Shown: positions 49,925-63,415, counted from the stretch's first letter. The stretch is DNA of 63,773 nucleotides from Wenzhouxiangella sediminis (GCF_003410055.1 NZ_QUZK01000025.1:1-63773); one strand, 5' to 3'. Notes: generated by a model from the sequence alone, not told the origin. Made by a program: numbers and translations.

Positions 49925-50926
49925 ATGCGACGCAGCTACCGAGCCATCACCGTGATCGTCCTGGCCCTGCTGGTCGCCGGTGCGGCCATGGCCGGCTGGG
50001 AATGGTTCTGGCGAACGCAGGGCTACGAGCCCGCGCTCTACGACGACCGCGACCTGTGGAGCCTGCACCGGGACCGCGTTAGCGGCGGGGACCAGTCGCG
50101 TCATTTCGCGGTCATCGGGGCGTCGAGAATCCAGCTGGCCTTCTCCACGGCGGCCTTCGAATCGAGCATGCCCGGCTGGCGGGCCACCTCGCTGGCCATC
50201 AACGGGCACTATCCCACCGCAGTGCTCGAGGACCTGGCGGCCGACGAAGACTTTTCCGGGGTGCTGCTGGTGGCCGTGGACGCGCGTGGGCTGGCCCACT
50301 GGTACCGGGACATGAGCGAGCCCTGGGTGCGCCACTATCACCGGGACTTCGGTCCACAGCGTCGAATCGAACGACATCTGCTGACCGCCTTGCAGAAACG
50401 ACTGGTCGTGGTCGGCAGCGAATTCAATCTCGTTCGGAGGCTTACCGGCTGGCTGGACGATCGCCCGCCGCCGCGCCACTACACGCGGCTGCTCGACGAT
50501 CGCACGATCACCGCCGACTACGGCCAGGCGGATGTCGAAGGCCTGAGGCGTCATTTTGCCCAGGGACTGGCCACCGACTATGAACAGAGACCGGCGCCTC
50601 CTCCCGAGCGCTGGCGCTCGGACCTGGCACCGATCAGCGAAGCCGTGTCGGCGATCCAGGCACGCGGCGGCACGGTCGTGTTCCTGCGCATGCCCACGAG
50701 CGATCGCCACTGGGAGCTCGACAGCGAGAACTATCCCCGCGATCGCTACTGGGACCGGCTATCGGAGGCGACCGGTGCGCGCAGCATCCACTTTGCCGAC
50801 CACCCCGAACTGGCCGGACTCGAGCTGCCCGACACCTCGCATATCGACGGGAGCGACCGCGCGCGGTTCACGCGGTCGCTGGTGGCGATCCTGGTGCGCG
50901 CCGGGGTTCTTCCCGACGCCGAATAG
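49925..50926 (+). CDS. SGNH-hydrolase-like partner of MBOAT acyltransferase
   Basis: A 333-aa protein with an N-terminal signal anchor (about 8-27) and a periplasmic SGNH-like domain. The nucleophile motif is VIGASRIQL with S67, and the Asp-x-x-His pair is D303/H306 in DTSHID. This pattern matches DltD/AlgJ/PatB-type proteins that complete acyl transfer from the MBOAT channel. It follows the MBOAT stop by 2 nt and converges with ppa 7 bp away. Confidence 0.83.
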   Translation: MRRSYRAITVIVLALLVAGAAMAGWEWFWRTQGYEPALYDDRDLWSLHRDRVSGGDQSRHFAVIGASRIQLAFSTAAFESSMPGWRATSLAINGHYPTAVLEDLAADEDFSGVLLVAVDARGLAHWYRDMSEPWVRHYHRDFGPQRRIERHLLTALQKRLVVVGSEFNLVRRLTGWLDDRPPPRHYTRLLDDRTITADYGQADVEGLRRHFAQGLATDYEQRPAPPPERWRSDLAPISEAVSAIQARGGTVVFLRMPTSDRHWELDSENYPRDRYWDRLSEATGARSIHFADHPELAGLELPDTSHIDGSDRARFTRSLVAILVRAGVLPDAE

Positions 50927-50933
50927 ACGAACC

Positions 50934-51467
50934 TCAGCCGTTCTTCTCGAAGGCTTCGATGGCCTTCGTGATCTCCGTGCGCGCCTCGTCCGGGCCGTGC
51001 CAGCCCAGCACTTCCACCCACTTGCCGACCTCGAGGTCCTTGTAGTGGCTGAAGAAGTGACGGATGTTGCGGCGACTGAAGGTGGCCAGGTCGTCGATGG
51101 ACTGGATGTCCTGGTGCAGCGGCGAGACCTCCTCGATGGGCAGCGCCGCGATCTTGACGTCGCGCCCGGCCTCGTCGGACATCTCGAGATAGCCGATCGG
51201 TCGGCAACGGATGATCGAACCGGGCAACAGCGGCACGCGGATGAGCACCATCACGTCGAGGGGATCGCCGTCCTCGGCCAGGGTGTTGGGCACGAAACCG
51301 TAGTTGCACGGATAACGCATGGCCGTGGCCAGCAGACGATTGACGTGGATGCTGCCGGTGGCCTTGTCGACCTCGTACTTGACCGGGGGGCCGTCGAGGG
51401 GAATTTCGATGATGGCATTGAAATCGTCGGGCGGATTCACGCCCGGCGAGATGTCATTGACGTTCAT
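50934..51467 (-). CDS. ppa: Soluble inorganic pyrophosphatase (family I)
   Basis: Hydrolyses PPi to phosphate in the cytoplasm. The family signature is EDGDPLDVMVL (about 66-76); the N-terminal EIPLDGPPVKYEVDKATG and VNRLLATAMRYPCNYGFVP, and the late FFSHYKDLEVGKWV, complete the active site. At 177 aa it matches E. coli Ppa (176). A TATAAT lies at 51500-51505. It shares orientation with the ACT-domain gene 70 bp upstream, and a membrane pyrophosphatase is encoded divergently just beyond. Confidence 0.97.
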   Translation of the reverse strand: MNVNDISPGVNPPDDFNAIIEIPLDGPPVKYEVDKATGSIHVNRLLATAMRYPCNYGFVPNTLAEDGDPLDVMVLIRVPLLPGSIIRCRPIGYLEMSDEAGRDVKIAALPIEEVSPLHQDIQSIDDLATFSRRNIRHFFSHYKDLEVGKWVEVLGWHGPDEARTEITKAIEAFEKNG

Positions 51468-51499
51468 GGATGGCGCCTGATTGAGGAATTTGCGGGCGA

Positions 51500-51505
51500 A
51501 TTATA
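51500..51505 (-). promoter_or_regulatory. Probable -10 box for ppa
   Basis: A perfect leftward TATAAT about 33 nt before the ppa start codon. No good -35 hexamer is spaced correctly, but a near-perfect dyad GGTGCTC/GAGCGCC lies just upstream and may be regulatory. Confidence 0.4.
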
Positions 51506-51537
51506 CCGGCGCTCGCGTGAGCACCGGGAGCCAATGC

Positions 51538-52062
<525 letters not shown>

Positions 52063-52280
52063 GTCGAGACGATCCCTCTTCTTGTGTCTAGTTCTAGTAT
52101 TTAGTGCTTCAGGTTCTGGCCTCGACCGGCCGGCACGTCGCCCCTGAAGAAGGCGCAAAGTATAGCAAGGATACCCGTTTTTCCTTACAATTACCCGGTT
52201 TTGCGGACCCGAGCATCCTGGCCGGGACTGCATGCTCGTGCATTTTTCCGCCAAAAACGCCTGTTCTTTCGGGAGACAAC

Positions 52281-54302
<2,022 letters not shown>

Positions 54303-54330
54303 TCGCACATCTCAATCGTGCACTCGAGAG

Positions 54331-54357
54331 ACGCGGCCGCTGGCCGCGTTTCTTTTA
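54331..54357 (+). terminator. Intrinsic terminator of hppA
   Basis: The stem ACGCGGCC/GGCCGCGT (54331-54338 with 54342-54349) with a 3-nt loop is followed by TTCTTTTA. It lies 28 nt after the hppA stop. Confidence 0.75.
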
Positions 54358-54382
54358 TGGGCCGGTGAAATCCAGCTTTCCG

Positions 54383-55066
54383 CTACACGGTCACCCAATC
54401 CGGAAGTCGGTTCCAGACGGTCTTGAGTTCCCGCACGCGCTGGCGATAGTCGGGGCAGAGTTCGGCGACGCGTTGCCAGAAGCGAGGGGAGTGGTTGGGA
54501 TGCTCGAGGTGGACGAGTTCGTGGATCAGCACGTAGCGGCATGCCTCGGGCGAGCAGAACAGGAGCTTGGCGTTGAGGGAGAGGTTGCCCATCGATGAGC
54601 AACTGCCCCAGCGTGAGCGCTGGTTGCGGAAACTCAGTCCCTGAAACTCGAAACCGTGGACGTCGGCCAGCTCGACGACTCGCGGCGCCAGCGTGCGGCG
54701 GGCCCGCTGCTTGAGCCATTGCTGTAGTCGCCGGGCCGTGGCATGGGTCGCCTCCTCTGCCGGCAGCCGCAGAAGCCGCTCCGGGCTTTCGGTTTCGCCC
54801 GCTCCGTAGACCACGCGCCAGCGCTCCGCAATCGCCGGCAGATCGATACCCGCCGGGCGCATGCCGGACAGGGCCGGATCACGACCCTCGCGGGCCCGTG
54901 CCAGGCGCTCGCGCACGCGCGCGATCCAGCCTTCCTGCGCCTTCACGAACCGGTCGATCTCCCCCTGCCGCAAGCGCTTCGGCGCGGTCACCACCAGGGC
55001 ACCGTCGCGCTCAATGCGCAATCTGAGGCGGCGGGCTCGGGGGTGGCGGTGGAGGCGGTAGGGCAT
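54383..55066 (-). CDS. YgjP-like M48-related metallopeptidase (DUF45)
   Basis: A 227-aa putative zinc metalloprotease. The zinc motif is LIHELVHLEHPNHSPRFW with H182, E183, H186 and a third ligand at H192. The preceding FRNQRSRWGSCSSMGNLSLN is the YgjP/DUF45 signature. The N-terminus (RLHRHPRARRLRLRIERDG) has the usual basic strand region. There is no signal peptide or membrane segment. Relatives are sometimes paired with restriction or stress genes, but here it stands alone, divergent from the ABC-F gene. Physiological substrate unknown. Confidence 0.88.
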   Translation of the reverse strand: MPYRLHRHPRARRLRLRIERDGALVVTAPKRLRQGEIDRFVKAQEGWIARVRERLARAREGRDPALSGMRPAGIDLPAIAERWRVVYGAGETESPERLLRLPAEEATHATARRLQQWLKQRARRTLAPRVVELADVHGFEFQGLSFRNQRSRWGSCSSMGNLSLNAKLLFCSPEACRYVLIHELVHLEHPNHSPRFWQRVAELCPDYRQRVRELKTVWNRLPDWVTV

Positions 55067-55352
55067 TGGGGAGGGTTCAGGTTTCAGGTTTCAGGTTTCA
55101 GGAAAGAATAACGGGTTCGGGGTTCCGGCGCTCCGGTGGTTCGTTGGCCCGGTGGGGGCGGCTGCGCCGGAGAAGGATGGGAGTATGCGGTTCCGGCTTC
55201 CGGACCTGGAAAGGATGGCGCTGCGCTACCATATCGACAATTCCGAAAACGGCCCCGCCGTTTTTTCCTGAAACCTGAAACCTGAAACCTGAACCCTGAA
55301 ACCTTTCCCACGTGTTTCCTATCTTCGTCATAGACACCCTTCGTTCTGAAGC
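55067..55352. other. Divergent intergenic region with heptamer-repeat arms
   Basis: This 286-bp gap separates the leftward metallopeptidase gene and the rightward ABC-F gene. It is mostly the CCTGAAA repeat pair at 55077-55304. The last 48 bp before the ABC-F start (CCCACGTGTTTCCTATCTTC onward) are non-repetitive and presumably hold its promoter, but no convincing hexamers are seen. Confidence 0.5.
55077..55304. repeat. Paired CCTGAAA-heptamer inverted repeat
   Basis: The left arm (55077-55103) has four copies of TTTCAGG; the right arm (55266-55304) has about five copies of CCTGAAA. The arms are inverted and 162 bp apart, and the interior holds pieces such as GGGTTCGGGGTTCCGG that recur near 63388. 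The same heptamer forms the single tract at 37063-37088. Confidence 0.88.
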
Positions 55353-57266
<1,914 letters not shown>

Positions 57267-57354
57267 AATCCGCGCTTCCGGCTGGGAATGCGCGGCGCCA
57301 TCTCTTAGACTCGGTGGCGACAGGGGGCCGGCACGCTCAACGAGGGAAGCACGC

Positions 57355-58605
57355 ATGCCACATCCGATCCGCCGGTGCCTGACCGGCCTGGTCTGCCTGG
57401 CCCTGTCGACGGGCCTGGTCGCCGAGACCCCGGCCATGACGCCGGGCGAACGCGTGGACGACTACCTGTCCAGCGCCCGGACATCGGCCGGCAGCGCCGA
57501 GCTGGCCGCCATGCTGGAAGCCGAGCCCGGCAACGACGAACTGCGCCTGGCGCTCGGCTTCATGCAGTTCGCCGCGGCCATCGAACACCTCGGCCAGGCC
57601 TGGTACCGGCACGGGTTGCGCTCGCGCTCCGACTTCGCCCGGATGATGCCCTTCCTGCGCTTGCCGGTGCCGGCCAACCCCGAGCCGGAACCCATCGACT
57701 ACGCCCAGGCCCGGGCCGTCCTCGAACGGCTGGTCGAGGAGCTCGATCGCGCCGACCGCACCCTGGCCGGCATCGACGACGGCGACGTCAAGCTCGACCT
57801 GTATCCCGGACGCGGCCACCTCGACTTCAACGCCAATGGCTCGGCCGAGGAAGACGAGGCCTTGTGGCGCATCCTGGCGGCGGTGAATCCGCGCAGCGGC
57901 CTCGACGCCGAAACCGCCAGCCAGTTCCGGATCGGCTTCGACGCCGCCGACGTTCACTGGCTGAGAGGCTACTGCAACCTGCTCTCGGCCCTGCTCGATT
58001 TCTACCTCTCCCACGACGGCAAGCGACTTTTCGATCACACCGCCCATCTGTATTTCAGCGAGCCCGACACGCCCCATCCGTTCCTGGCCGAACTCGAGAC
58101 CGGCGGCGGCATGACCTCGATGGTGCTCGACGCCGTCGCCCTGATCCACCTCATCGACCTGCCGGTTGTCGAACCCGCGCGCCGGGAGCGGACGATCGAG
58201 CGCCTGCAGACGGTCATCGAGCAGAGCCGGGCGTCCTGGCGGCTGATCCTTGAAGAGGATGACGACGACCACGAATGGGTGCCCGGTCCCGACCAGACGG
58301 GCGTCATTCCCGGCGCGGTCGTCAGCGAGACGATGGTCGAGGCCTGGCACGGCTTTCTCGACGAGGCCGAATCCATCCTGGCCGGCGAGACGCTCGTTCC
58401 CTTCTGGCGCGGTGAACGGGAAATCGGCATCAACGTCCGCCGGGCGCTCGTGGAATCGGATCGTTTCGACCTGATCCTCTGGCTCCAGGGGAGCGGAGTC
58501 GCTCCTTACTTCGAAGACGGCCCGATCACCGACCCGGCTTTCTGGCGCCAACTTCGCGGCGCCTTCAACGGCCGCTTCCTGGGCTTCGCCCTGTGGTTCA
58601 ACTGA
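57355..58605 (+). CDS. Secreted hypothetical protein
   Basis: A 416-aa protein with a clear signal peptide (MPHPIRRCLTGLVCLALSTG, cleavage near VAE-TPA at 23-25). The mature part is mainly helical and acidic, with conserved-looking segments FMQFAAAIEHLGQAWYRHGL (about 64-83), DADVHWLRGYCNLLSALLDF-like sequence (about 200-216), and GGGMTSMVLDAVALIHLID. A YPGRGHLDFNANGSAEEDE loop (about 149-167) resembles a Ca2+-binding DxNxDG-like loop but is not canonical. No enzyme family is recognised. GAGGG lies 9 nt before the ATG. It lies 85 bp upstream of the nuclease gene, and no functional link is evident. Confidence 0.8.
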   Translation: MPHPIRRCLTGLVCLALSTGLVAETPAMTPGERVDDYLSSARTSAGSAELAAMLEAEPGNDELRLALGFMQFAAAIEHLGQAWYRHGLRSRSDFARMMPFLRLPVPANPEPEPIDYAQARAVLERLVEELDRADRTLAGIDDGDVKLDLYPGRGHLDFNANGSAEEDEALWRILAAVNPRSGLDAETASQFRIGFDAADVHWLRGYCNLLSALLDFYLSHDGKRLFDHTAHLYFSEPDTPHPFLAELETGGGMTSMVLDAVALIHLIDLPVVEPARRERTIERLQTVIEQSRASWRLILEEDDDDHEWVPGPDQTGVIPGAVVSETMVEAWHGFLDEAESILAGETLVPFWRGEREIGINVRRALVESDRFDLILWLQGSGVAPYFEDGPITDPAFWRQLRGAFNGRFLGFALWFN

Positions 58606-58690
58606 TCCGGTTCGCCGAGCCGGACCGCGCCTTGTCGCCCCGCGATGAATCCATTATGTTGAGCGGTCGAATCCGACGAGCGACCTTGCC

Positions 58691-59947
58691 TTGACCACTC
58701 TCCTCGCCATCGGCGACATGCACCTCGGACGCCCGCCCACGGCGATCCCCGAGGACCTGCGCGCGCGGCGCGACGAGCTGGGCCCGGAAGCGGCCTGGTT
58801 CCGGTCGGTCGACGAGGCGATCGCGCGCAAGGTCGACGCGGTGCTCCTGGCCGGTGACCTGGTCGATCAGGGACGCGATTTCTTCGTCGCCTACGGCCAG
58901 CTCAAGGCCGGTATCGAGCGGCTCACGGAGGCCGGCATCCGCGTCCTGGCAGTGGCCGGCAACCACGACACCGAAGTGCTGCCCCGCCTGGCCGGCGAAA
59001 TCGACCAGCTCGAGCTGGTCGGCGCCGGCGGCCAATGGCAATCCGTCCCGGTCGACGGGATCACGCTGCTGGGATGGTCGTTTCCGCGCCCCCAGGTCCG
59101 AAACAGCCCGCTGGGCGACCTGCCCGCAAGCCAGGGGAAGGGAACGGTCGTCGGCCTGCTTCACTGCGACGTCGACCAGGCCGACAGCCCGCACGCGCCC
59201 GTCTCTCGGCGCGAACTCGAGGCCGCACCGGTCAACGCCTGGCTGCTGGGCCACATCCACCGGCCCGATGATCTCGACAGCGACCGTCCGATCGGCTACC
59301 TGGGTTCGATCTCGGCCCTGCGGGCCTCCGAAACGGGCCGGCGCGGCCCCTGGCTCGTGCAGATCGAGGGCAAGGACATCGCCGCCGACCAGTTGCCCCT
59401 GGCCGCCCTGCGCTACGAAGCGCTCGAGATCGACTGTAGCGAGCTCGAAGATGCGGGAGAACTCGGCGCAAAGGTCCTGGCGGCCACGCGGGAGCGCCTG
59501 CGCACGCTGGCGGACAGCGACAATCAGCCCAAGGCTGTCGGACTGCGCATCACCCTCACCGGCCAGTCGCCCGCCGCGGCGGCGCTGGGCGAGGCGGCCG
59601 CCGAACTCGCCGCCGACGGCCGTTCCTGGGAGGAGCAGGGCATCGCCTGCTTCGTCCACCGAATCGAATCGACTGTCATGCCGCGACTGGACCTCAGGCG
59701 CCTGGCGCGCCAGTCCGATCCCTGCGGACTGCTGGCGCGCCGCCTGCTCGCGCTGCAGGATCCCGAGGACGAGGAATACCAGCGGCTGGTCCGGCTGGCG
59801 CGCGAATCCATGTCGCCGGTGCTGGGGGCCCGCGAGTTCCGCGATCTGGACCGCGAACCTGACGACGAGGCCATCGCCGGCTGGCTGCGGCGCGCCGGGC
59901 GCATGGCCCTGATCCGCCTGGTCGCCCAGCGCGAGGAGGCGGGATGA
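58691..59947 (+). CDS. SbcD/YhaO-like DNA-repair metallophosphoesterase
   Basis: A calcineurin-fold nuclease subunit of 418 aa, related to Mre11/SbcD. Metal motifs: GDMHLG (D9, H11), LAGDLVDQG (D56), AGNHD (N91, H92) and LLGHIHRP. The residues after about 235 form a cap and a helical tail that would bind the ATPase partner. The start is TTG at 58691; no in-frame ATG or GTG precedes the conserved first strand. The stop overlaps the ATPase start (ATGA), so the two subunits are co-translated. Homologues such as Bacillus YhaO are linked to DNA repair. Confidence 0.88.
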   Translation: MTTLLAIGDMHLGRPPTAIPEDLRARRDELGPEAAWFRSVDEAIARKVDAVLLAGDLVDQGRDFFVAYGQLKAGIERLTEAGIRVLAVAGNHDTEVLPRLAGEIDQLELVGAGGQWQSVPVDGITLLGWSFPRPQVRNSPLGDLPASQGKGTVVGLLHCDVDQADSPHAPVSRRELEAAPVNAWLLGHIHRPDDLDSDRPIGYLGSISALRASETGRRGPWLVQIEGKDIAADQLPLAALRYEALEIDCSELEDAGELGAKVLAATRERLRTLADSDNQPKAVGLRITLTGQSPAAAALGEAAAELAADGRSWEEQGIACFVHRIESTVMPRLDLRRLARQSDPCGLLARRLLALQDPEDEEYQRLVRLARESMSPVLGAREFRDLDREPDDEAIAGWLRRAGRMALIRLVAQREEAG

Positions 59948-62900
59948 AACTCGAGCGGCTCGACATTCGCAGCCTGGCGGGCCTGGACGGACCGGTTTCG
60001 GTCCGCTTCGAACCCGACGCGATCAACTTCATCACCGGGCCCAATGCGTCCGGCAAGTCGAGCATCGTGCGCGCGGTACGTGCCCTGCTCTACCCCGAAC
60101 TCACGCCGGGCTTCTGCCACATCCGGGCACGCTGGCGAGTGGGCGAAAGCACACTCGAGAGCGAGCGGCACGGCGAGCAGGTGACCTGGCTCGACGGCTC
60201 CGAGCCGTCGCCCCCGCCCTCACTGCCCGGCAGCGAGAGCATCGGCGCCTACCTGATCAGCTCCGAGGACCTGGCGCAGCTGGGCGACACCGACGCCCAC
60301 ATCGCCGCCCAGATCCGCACCCTGCTGGCCGGCGGGTACGACCTCGACGCGGTACTCACCCAAGCCCCCCTGACGCGCCCGCCGCGTCCGCAGAAACGGG
60401 CCCGGGAACTGTCCGACCTCCATCGCGCCATCGAGGACAAGCAGGACGAATACGCCGAACTGCAGGGCGAACTCGACACGCTCGAGAGCCTGCAGCGCGA
60501 GCTCGAGGAAACCGGCCACGCGGCCAGCGAACTGCGCGCCTGCGAGGAGGCCCTGGCCCTGGCCGACGCCATCGCCGCCCGAACCGCGCTCGAAAACACG
60601 CTCATCGAGGAATTCCCGGGCGGCATGGACCGACTGCGCGGCGACGAACTGACCCGCCTCGACCAGATCGAGGAGCAGATCGGCCAGCGGCGCAAGGAGC
60701 TGGCGTTGACCCGGGAGGCCCTGGAGTCGGCGGAGAAGCGGCTGGAAGCCAGCGGCGGCGTCGACCCGCAGCGACTCGAAGCCGTGCAGGCCGAGCTGGC
60801 CGACCGGCGTGACGAGCTGGCCGACATTGAACGCCGCATCGACCAGCACGCCGCGGCACTCGAGCAAGCCATCCGGCGCCGCAAGATCGCCGGTGAGCGA
60901 TTCGGCAGCCTGCACGCTGACAGCCAGCCGCAGCTGCCGCTGGAGCAACTCCAGGACTTCGAAAAACAGGTCGACCGGGTGCTCGACCAGCGCGAAAAAC
61001 TGCGTTCAATCAGTGCCGAGCTGGCCCGCTTGCACGTACCCCGCTCGAACGCGGGGGACACGCCCGAGTTGCTGCGCACCGCTCGCGACGCCCTCATCGA
61101 GTGGATCGAGCACGCCCGCCTGAGCGGCCTGGAAGGCGTGCTCTGGGGCGGGCTGTCGCTGGCCGGCGCCCTGGCCGGCTGGCGTCTGCTGGGGCCGCGC
61201 GAGATCGAGCCCTTAGGGGAACTGGTACTGCTGATCGGGCTTGCCGTGGGCGTGCCGGCCTTCCTGCTGGGGCGCTTCATTCTGCGCTTCCGCTACCTGG
61301 GCGAGGCGAAGGCGCGCTTTATAGCCACCGACGTCGAGCCGCCGCTGGGCTGGAGCGAGGAAGAGGTCGAGACCCGGCTCGAGCGGCTCGAGCAGGAACT
61401 GGAAGCGGCCACGCACCGTCAGGTGCAGCACAACCATGCCGGGGAGTTGCGCGAGCGGCTCAACGAGGAGCGCGAACGGCTCGAGGAGGCCCGCACCAGG
61501 CTCAACGATGCCGCCGAGTCGATGGGCCTGAGGACCGAGGCGCGGCTGGAGACCAGTTTCCTGCTCTGGGCCCGCCAGCTCTACGACTGGCAGGAAGCCG
61601 ATCGCGCCGTCGCGCAGCACCAGCAAGAGCTCGAGCACGACCGGTCGGCCCAAGCGGCGAGCCGCCGGCAGGCGGCCGAACTCCTCGAGCGCTATGGGTT
61701 CGAGGAGGCATCGGAGCTGTCCAGCCGGAAGCTGGCCAGCGTGCTGCACCAGCTGGCCCCGCGCATGCGGACCAACGCGGAGCTTCACAACGAGGTGCAG
61801 GCGCACCGCAACCGCCTGGGAGAACTCGAGGCGGACATCGAGATGCTGCAGCAACGCCACGACCAGGTATTCGAACAGGCCGGCCTGGACGGCGGCGACC
61901 GCGACACGCTGGTCCAGCGAATCGACCAGCATGAAGAGTGGCGGCAGCTCGAACAGCAGCGGCGCGACCGCTCGCTGGAGGTCGCCCGCCTGGAACAGAA
62001 ACTCGACGCCGACAAGGAACTGCTCAAGCTGGCGCGCGAACAGCAGCGCGAGACTCTGGCCCGGCGGCAGGAAGCGTTGGCCGAAAGGGCCGAGCGCCGC
62101 GACGAGCTCAACCGCCATATCGCCACGATTCACACGCGCCATGAGGACGTATTGCGCCGGCGCGAACTGCAGTCGCTGATCGGCGAATTCGAACAACAGC
62201 GCGAAACGCTGGCCGATGAGTTCGACCAGCACATGCTGGCCGCCGCCGGCCACACCCTGGTCGAGGATGTGCGTATCGCCCACCAGGCCGACAACGAGCC
62301 GGCCGCGCTGCGGCGCGCCGCCGGCTGGTTCGAGCGCTTCACGCATCACCGCTATCGACTGCGTTTTCGCGGCGAGCGCTTCGAGGCCTTCGACGCCCGC
62401 GCCGAACAGGCGCGCTCGCTGTCGCAGCTGTCCACGGCCACGCGCATGCAACTGCTGCTGGCCGTGCGCCTGGCGTGGATCGAACAGGCCGAACGCAACC
62501 GCGAACCGCTGCCGGTCTTCATGGACGAGGTACTGACCACCTCCGACCCCGACCGCTACCGGCTGGTGGTCGAGTCGGTCCAGGAAATCGCCGCCGGCGG
62601 CCGACAGATGTTCTACCTAACTGCCCAGAGCGACGAGGCCACCGCCTGGGCGGCCTGGGCGGGCGAGGGACCGCAGCCGCATACCGTCGACATGGCCGAA
62701 GTGCGCCGCGGTCAGGTCGAGCCCCTCAAGCTGACCATGCCCGCCGGAGAACGCCGCAAGCGGGATGTGCCCGATCCGGGCAAGAAATCCCCCGGGAAGT
62801 GGGCGCGCGAGGCCGGCGTGGGGCCGATCCGGCCCTGGCTCGGCACGGGCATGATCGAGGTCTTCCATCTGCTCCACGACGAGCTCGAGCTGGCCGCCCG

Positions 62901-63381
62901 CCTGATGCGCCTGGAGCTCTCGCGCGTGGGCGAGCTGTCGGGGTATCTCGACGCCGGCGAGGACGACGACCTGCTCGATTCAGGCCAGCGCGAGATGCTG
63001 GAGCGTCGCTGCAACGCAGCGGCGCTGATCATCGATGACTGGCGAGCCCGCCACCACCGCCCCGTGGATGCCGGCGCCCTGGCCTCCTTCGGCCAGATCA
63101 CCGACACCTTCATGCCGCGCGTACTCGACCTGCTCGGCGAGGTGGACGGCCATCCCCAGGCCCTCATCGACGGACTGCGCGAAGGCCGGGTCAGCCGCTT
63201 TCGCTCGGACACCACCGACGCCCTGGAGCAGTGGCTGGCCGACAACCGCTACCTGGCGGCCCGCAGGGACGAACCGTCGATCACCGCGGCCGAATTGTCC
63301 AGCCGAACCGGCCTGGGTCCCGAGGAAGCCGCTGACCTGCGCGAGTGGATCGTGAGTGCGATCGACGATCCGTTGAACTAG
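59944..63381 (+). CDS. YhaN/SbcC-like coiled-coil ATPase with membrane hairpin and extra C-terminal domain
   Basis: A 1145-aa Rad50-like ATPase. Walker A is GPNASGKSS with K38; long coiled coils run about 150-380 and 465-790; the Walker B half is LPVFMDEVLTTSD with D861/E862 preceded by LSQLSTATRMQLLLAVRLAW (signature region). Two hydrophobic helices (about 400-418 and 427-446) sit at the middle of the coiled coil where SbcC/Rad50 has a zinc hook, as in membrane-linked YhaN. After the ATPase, residues about 930-1145 form an additional, mainly helical region I do not recognise. It should pair with the SbcD-like nuclease encoded just upstream to process DNA ends, perhaps at the membrane. Confidence 0.85.
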   Translation: MKLERLDIRSLAGLDGPVSVRFEPDAINFITGPNASGKSSIVRAVRALLYPELTPGFCHIRARWRVGESTLESERHGEQVTWLDGSEPSPPPSLPGSESIGAYLISSEDLAQLGDTDAHIAAQIRTLLAGGYDLDAVLTQAPLTRPPRPQKRARELSDLHRAIEDKQDEYAELQGELDTLESLQRELEETGHAASELRACEEALALADAIAARTALENTLIEEFPGGMDRLRGDELTRLDQIEEQIGQRRKELALTREALESAEKRLEASGGVDPQRLEAVQAELADRRDELADIERRIDQHAAALEQAIRRRKIAGERFGSLHADSQPQLPLEQLQDFEKQVDRVLDQREKLRSISAELARLHVPRSNAGDTPELLRTARDALIEWIEHARLSGLEGVLWGGLSLAGALAGWRLLGPREIEPLGELVLLIGLAVGVPAFLLGRFILRFRYLGEAKARFIATDVEPPLGWSEEEVETRLERLEQELEAATHRQVQHNHAGELRERLNEERERLEEARTRLNDAAESMGLRTEARLETSFLLWARQLYDWQEADRAVAQHQQELEHDRSAQAASRRQAAELLERYGFEEASELSSRKLASVLHQLAPRMRTNAELHNEVQAHRNRLGELEADIEMLQQRHDQVFEQAGLDGGDRDTLVQRIDQHEEWRQLEQQRRDRSLEVARLEQKLDADKELLKLAREQQRETLARRQEALAERAERRDELNRHIATIHTRHEDVLRRRELQSLIGEFEQQRETLADEFDQHMLAAAGHTLVEDVRIAHQADNEPAALRRAAGWFERFTHHRYRLRFRGERFEAFDARAEQARSLSQLSTATRMQLLLAVRLAWIEQAERNREPLPVFMDEVLTTSDPDRYRLVVESVQEIAAGGRQMFYLTAQSDEATAWAAWAGEGPQPHTVDMAEVRRGQVEPLKLTMPAGERRKRDVPDPGKKSPGKWAREAGVGPIRPWLGTGMIEVFHLLHDELELAARLMRLELSRVGELSGYLDAGEDDDLLDSGQREMLERRCNAAALIIDDWRARHHRPVDAGALASFGQITDTFMPRVLDLLGEVDGHPQALIDGLREGRVSRFRSDTTDALEQWLADNRYLAARRDEPSITAAELSSRTGLGPEEAADLREWIVSAIDDPLN

Positions 63382-63415
63382 ATCATCGGGTTCGGGGTTC
63401 CGGGTTCGGGATTTC

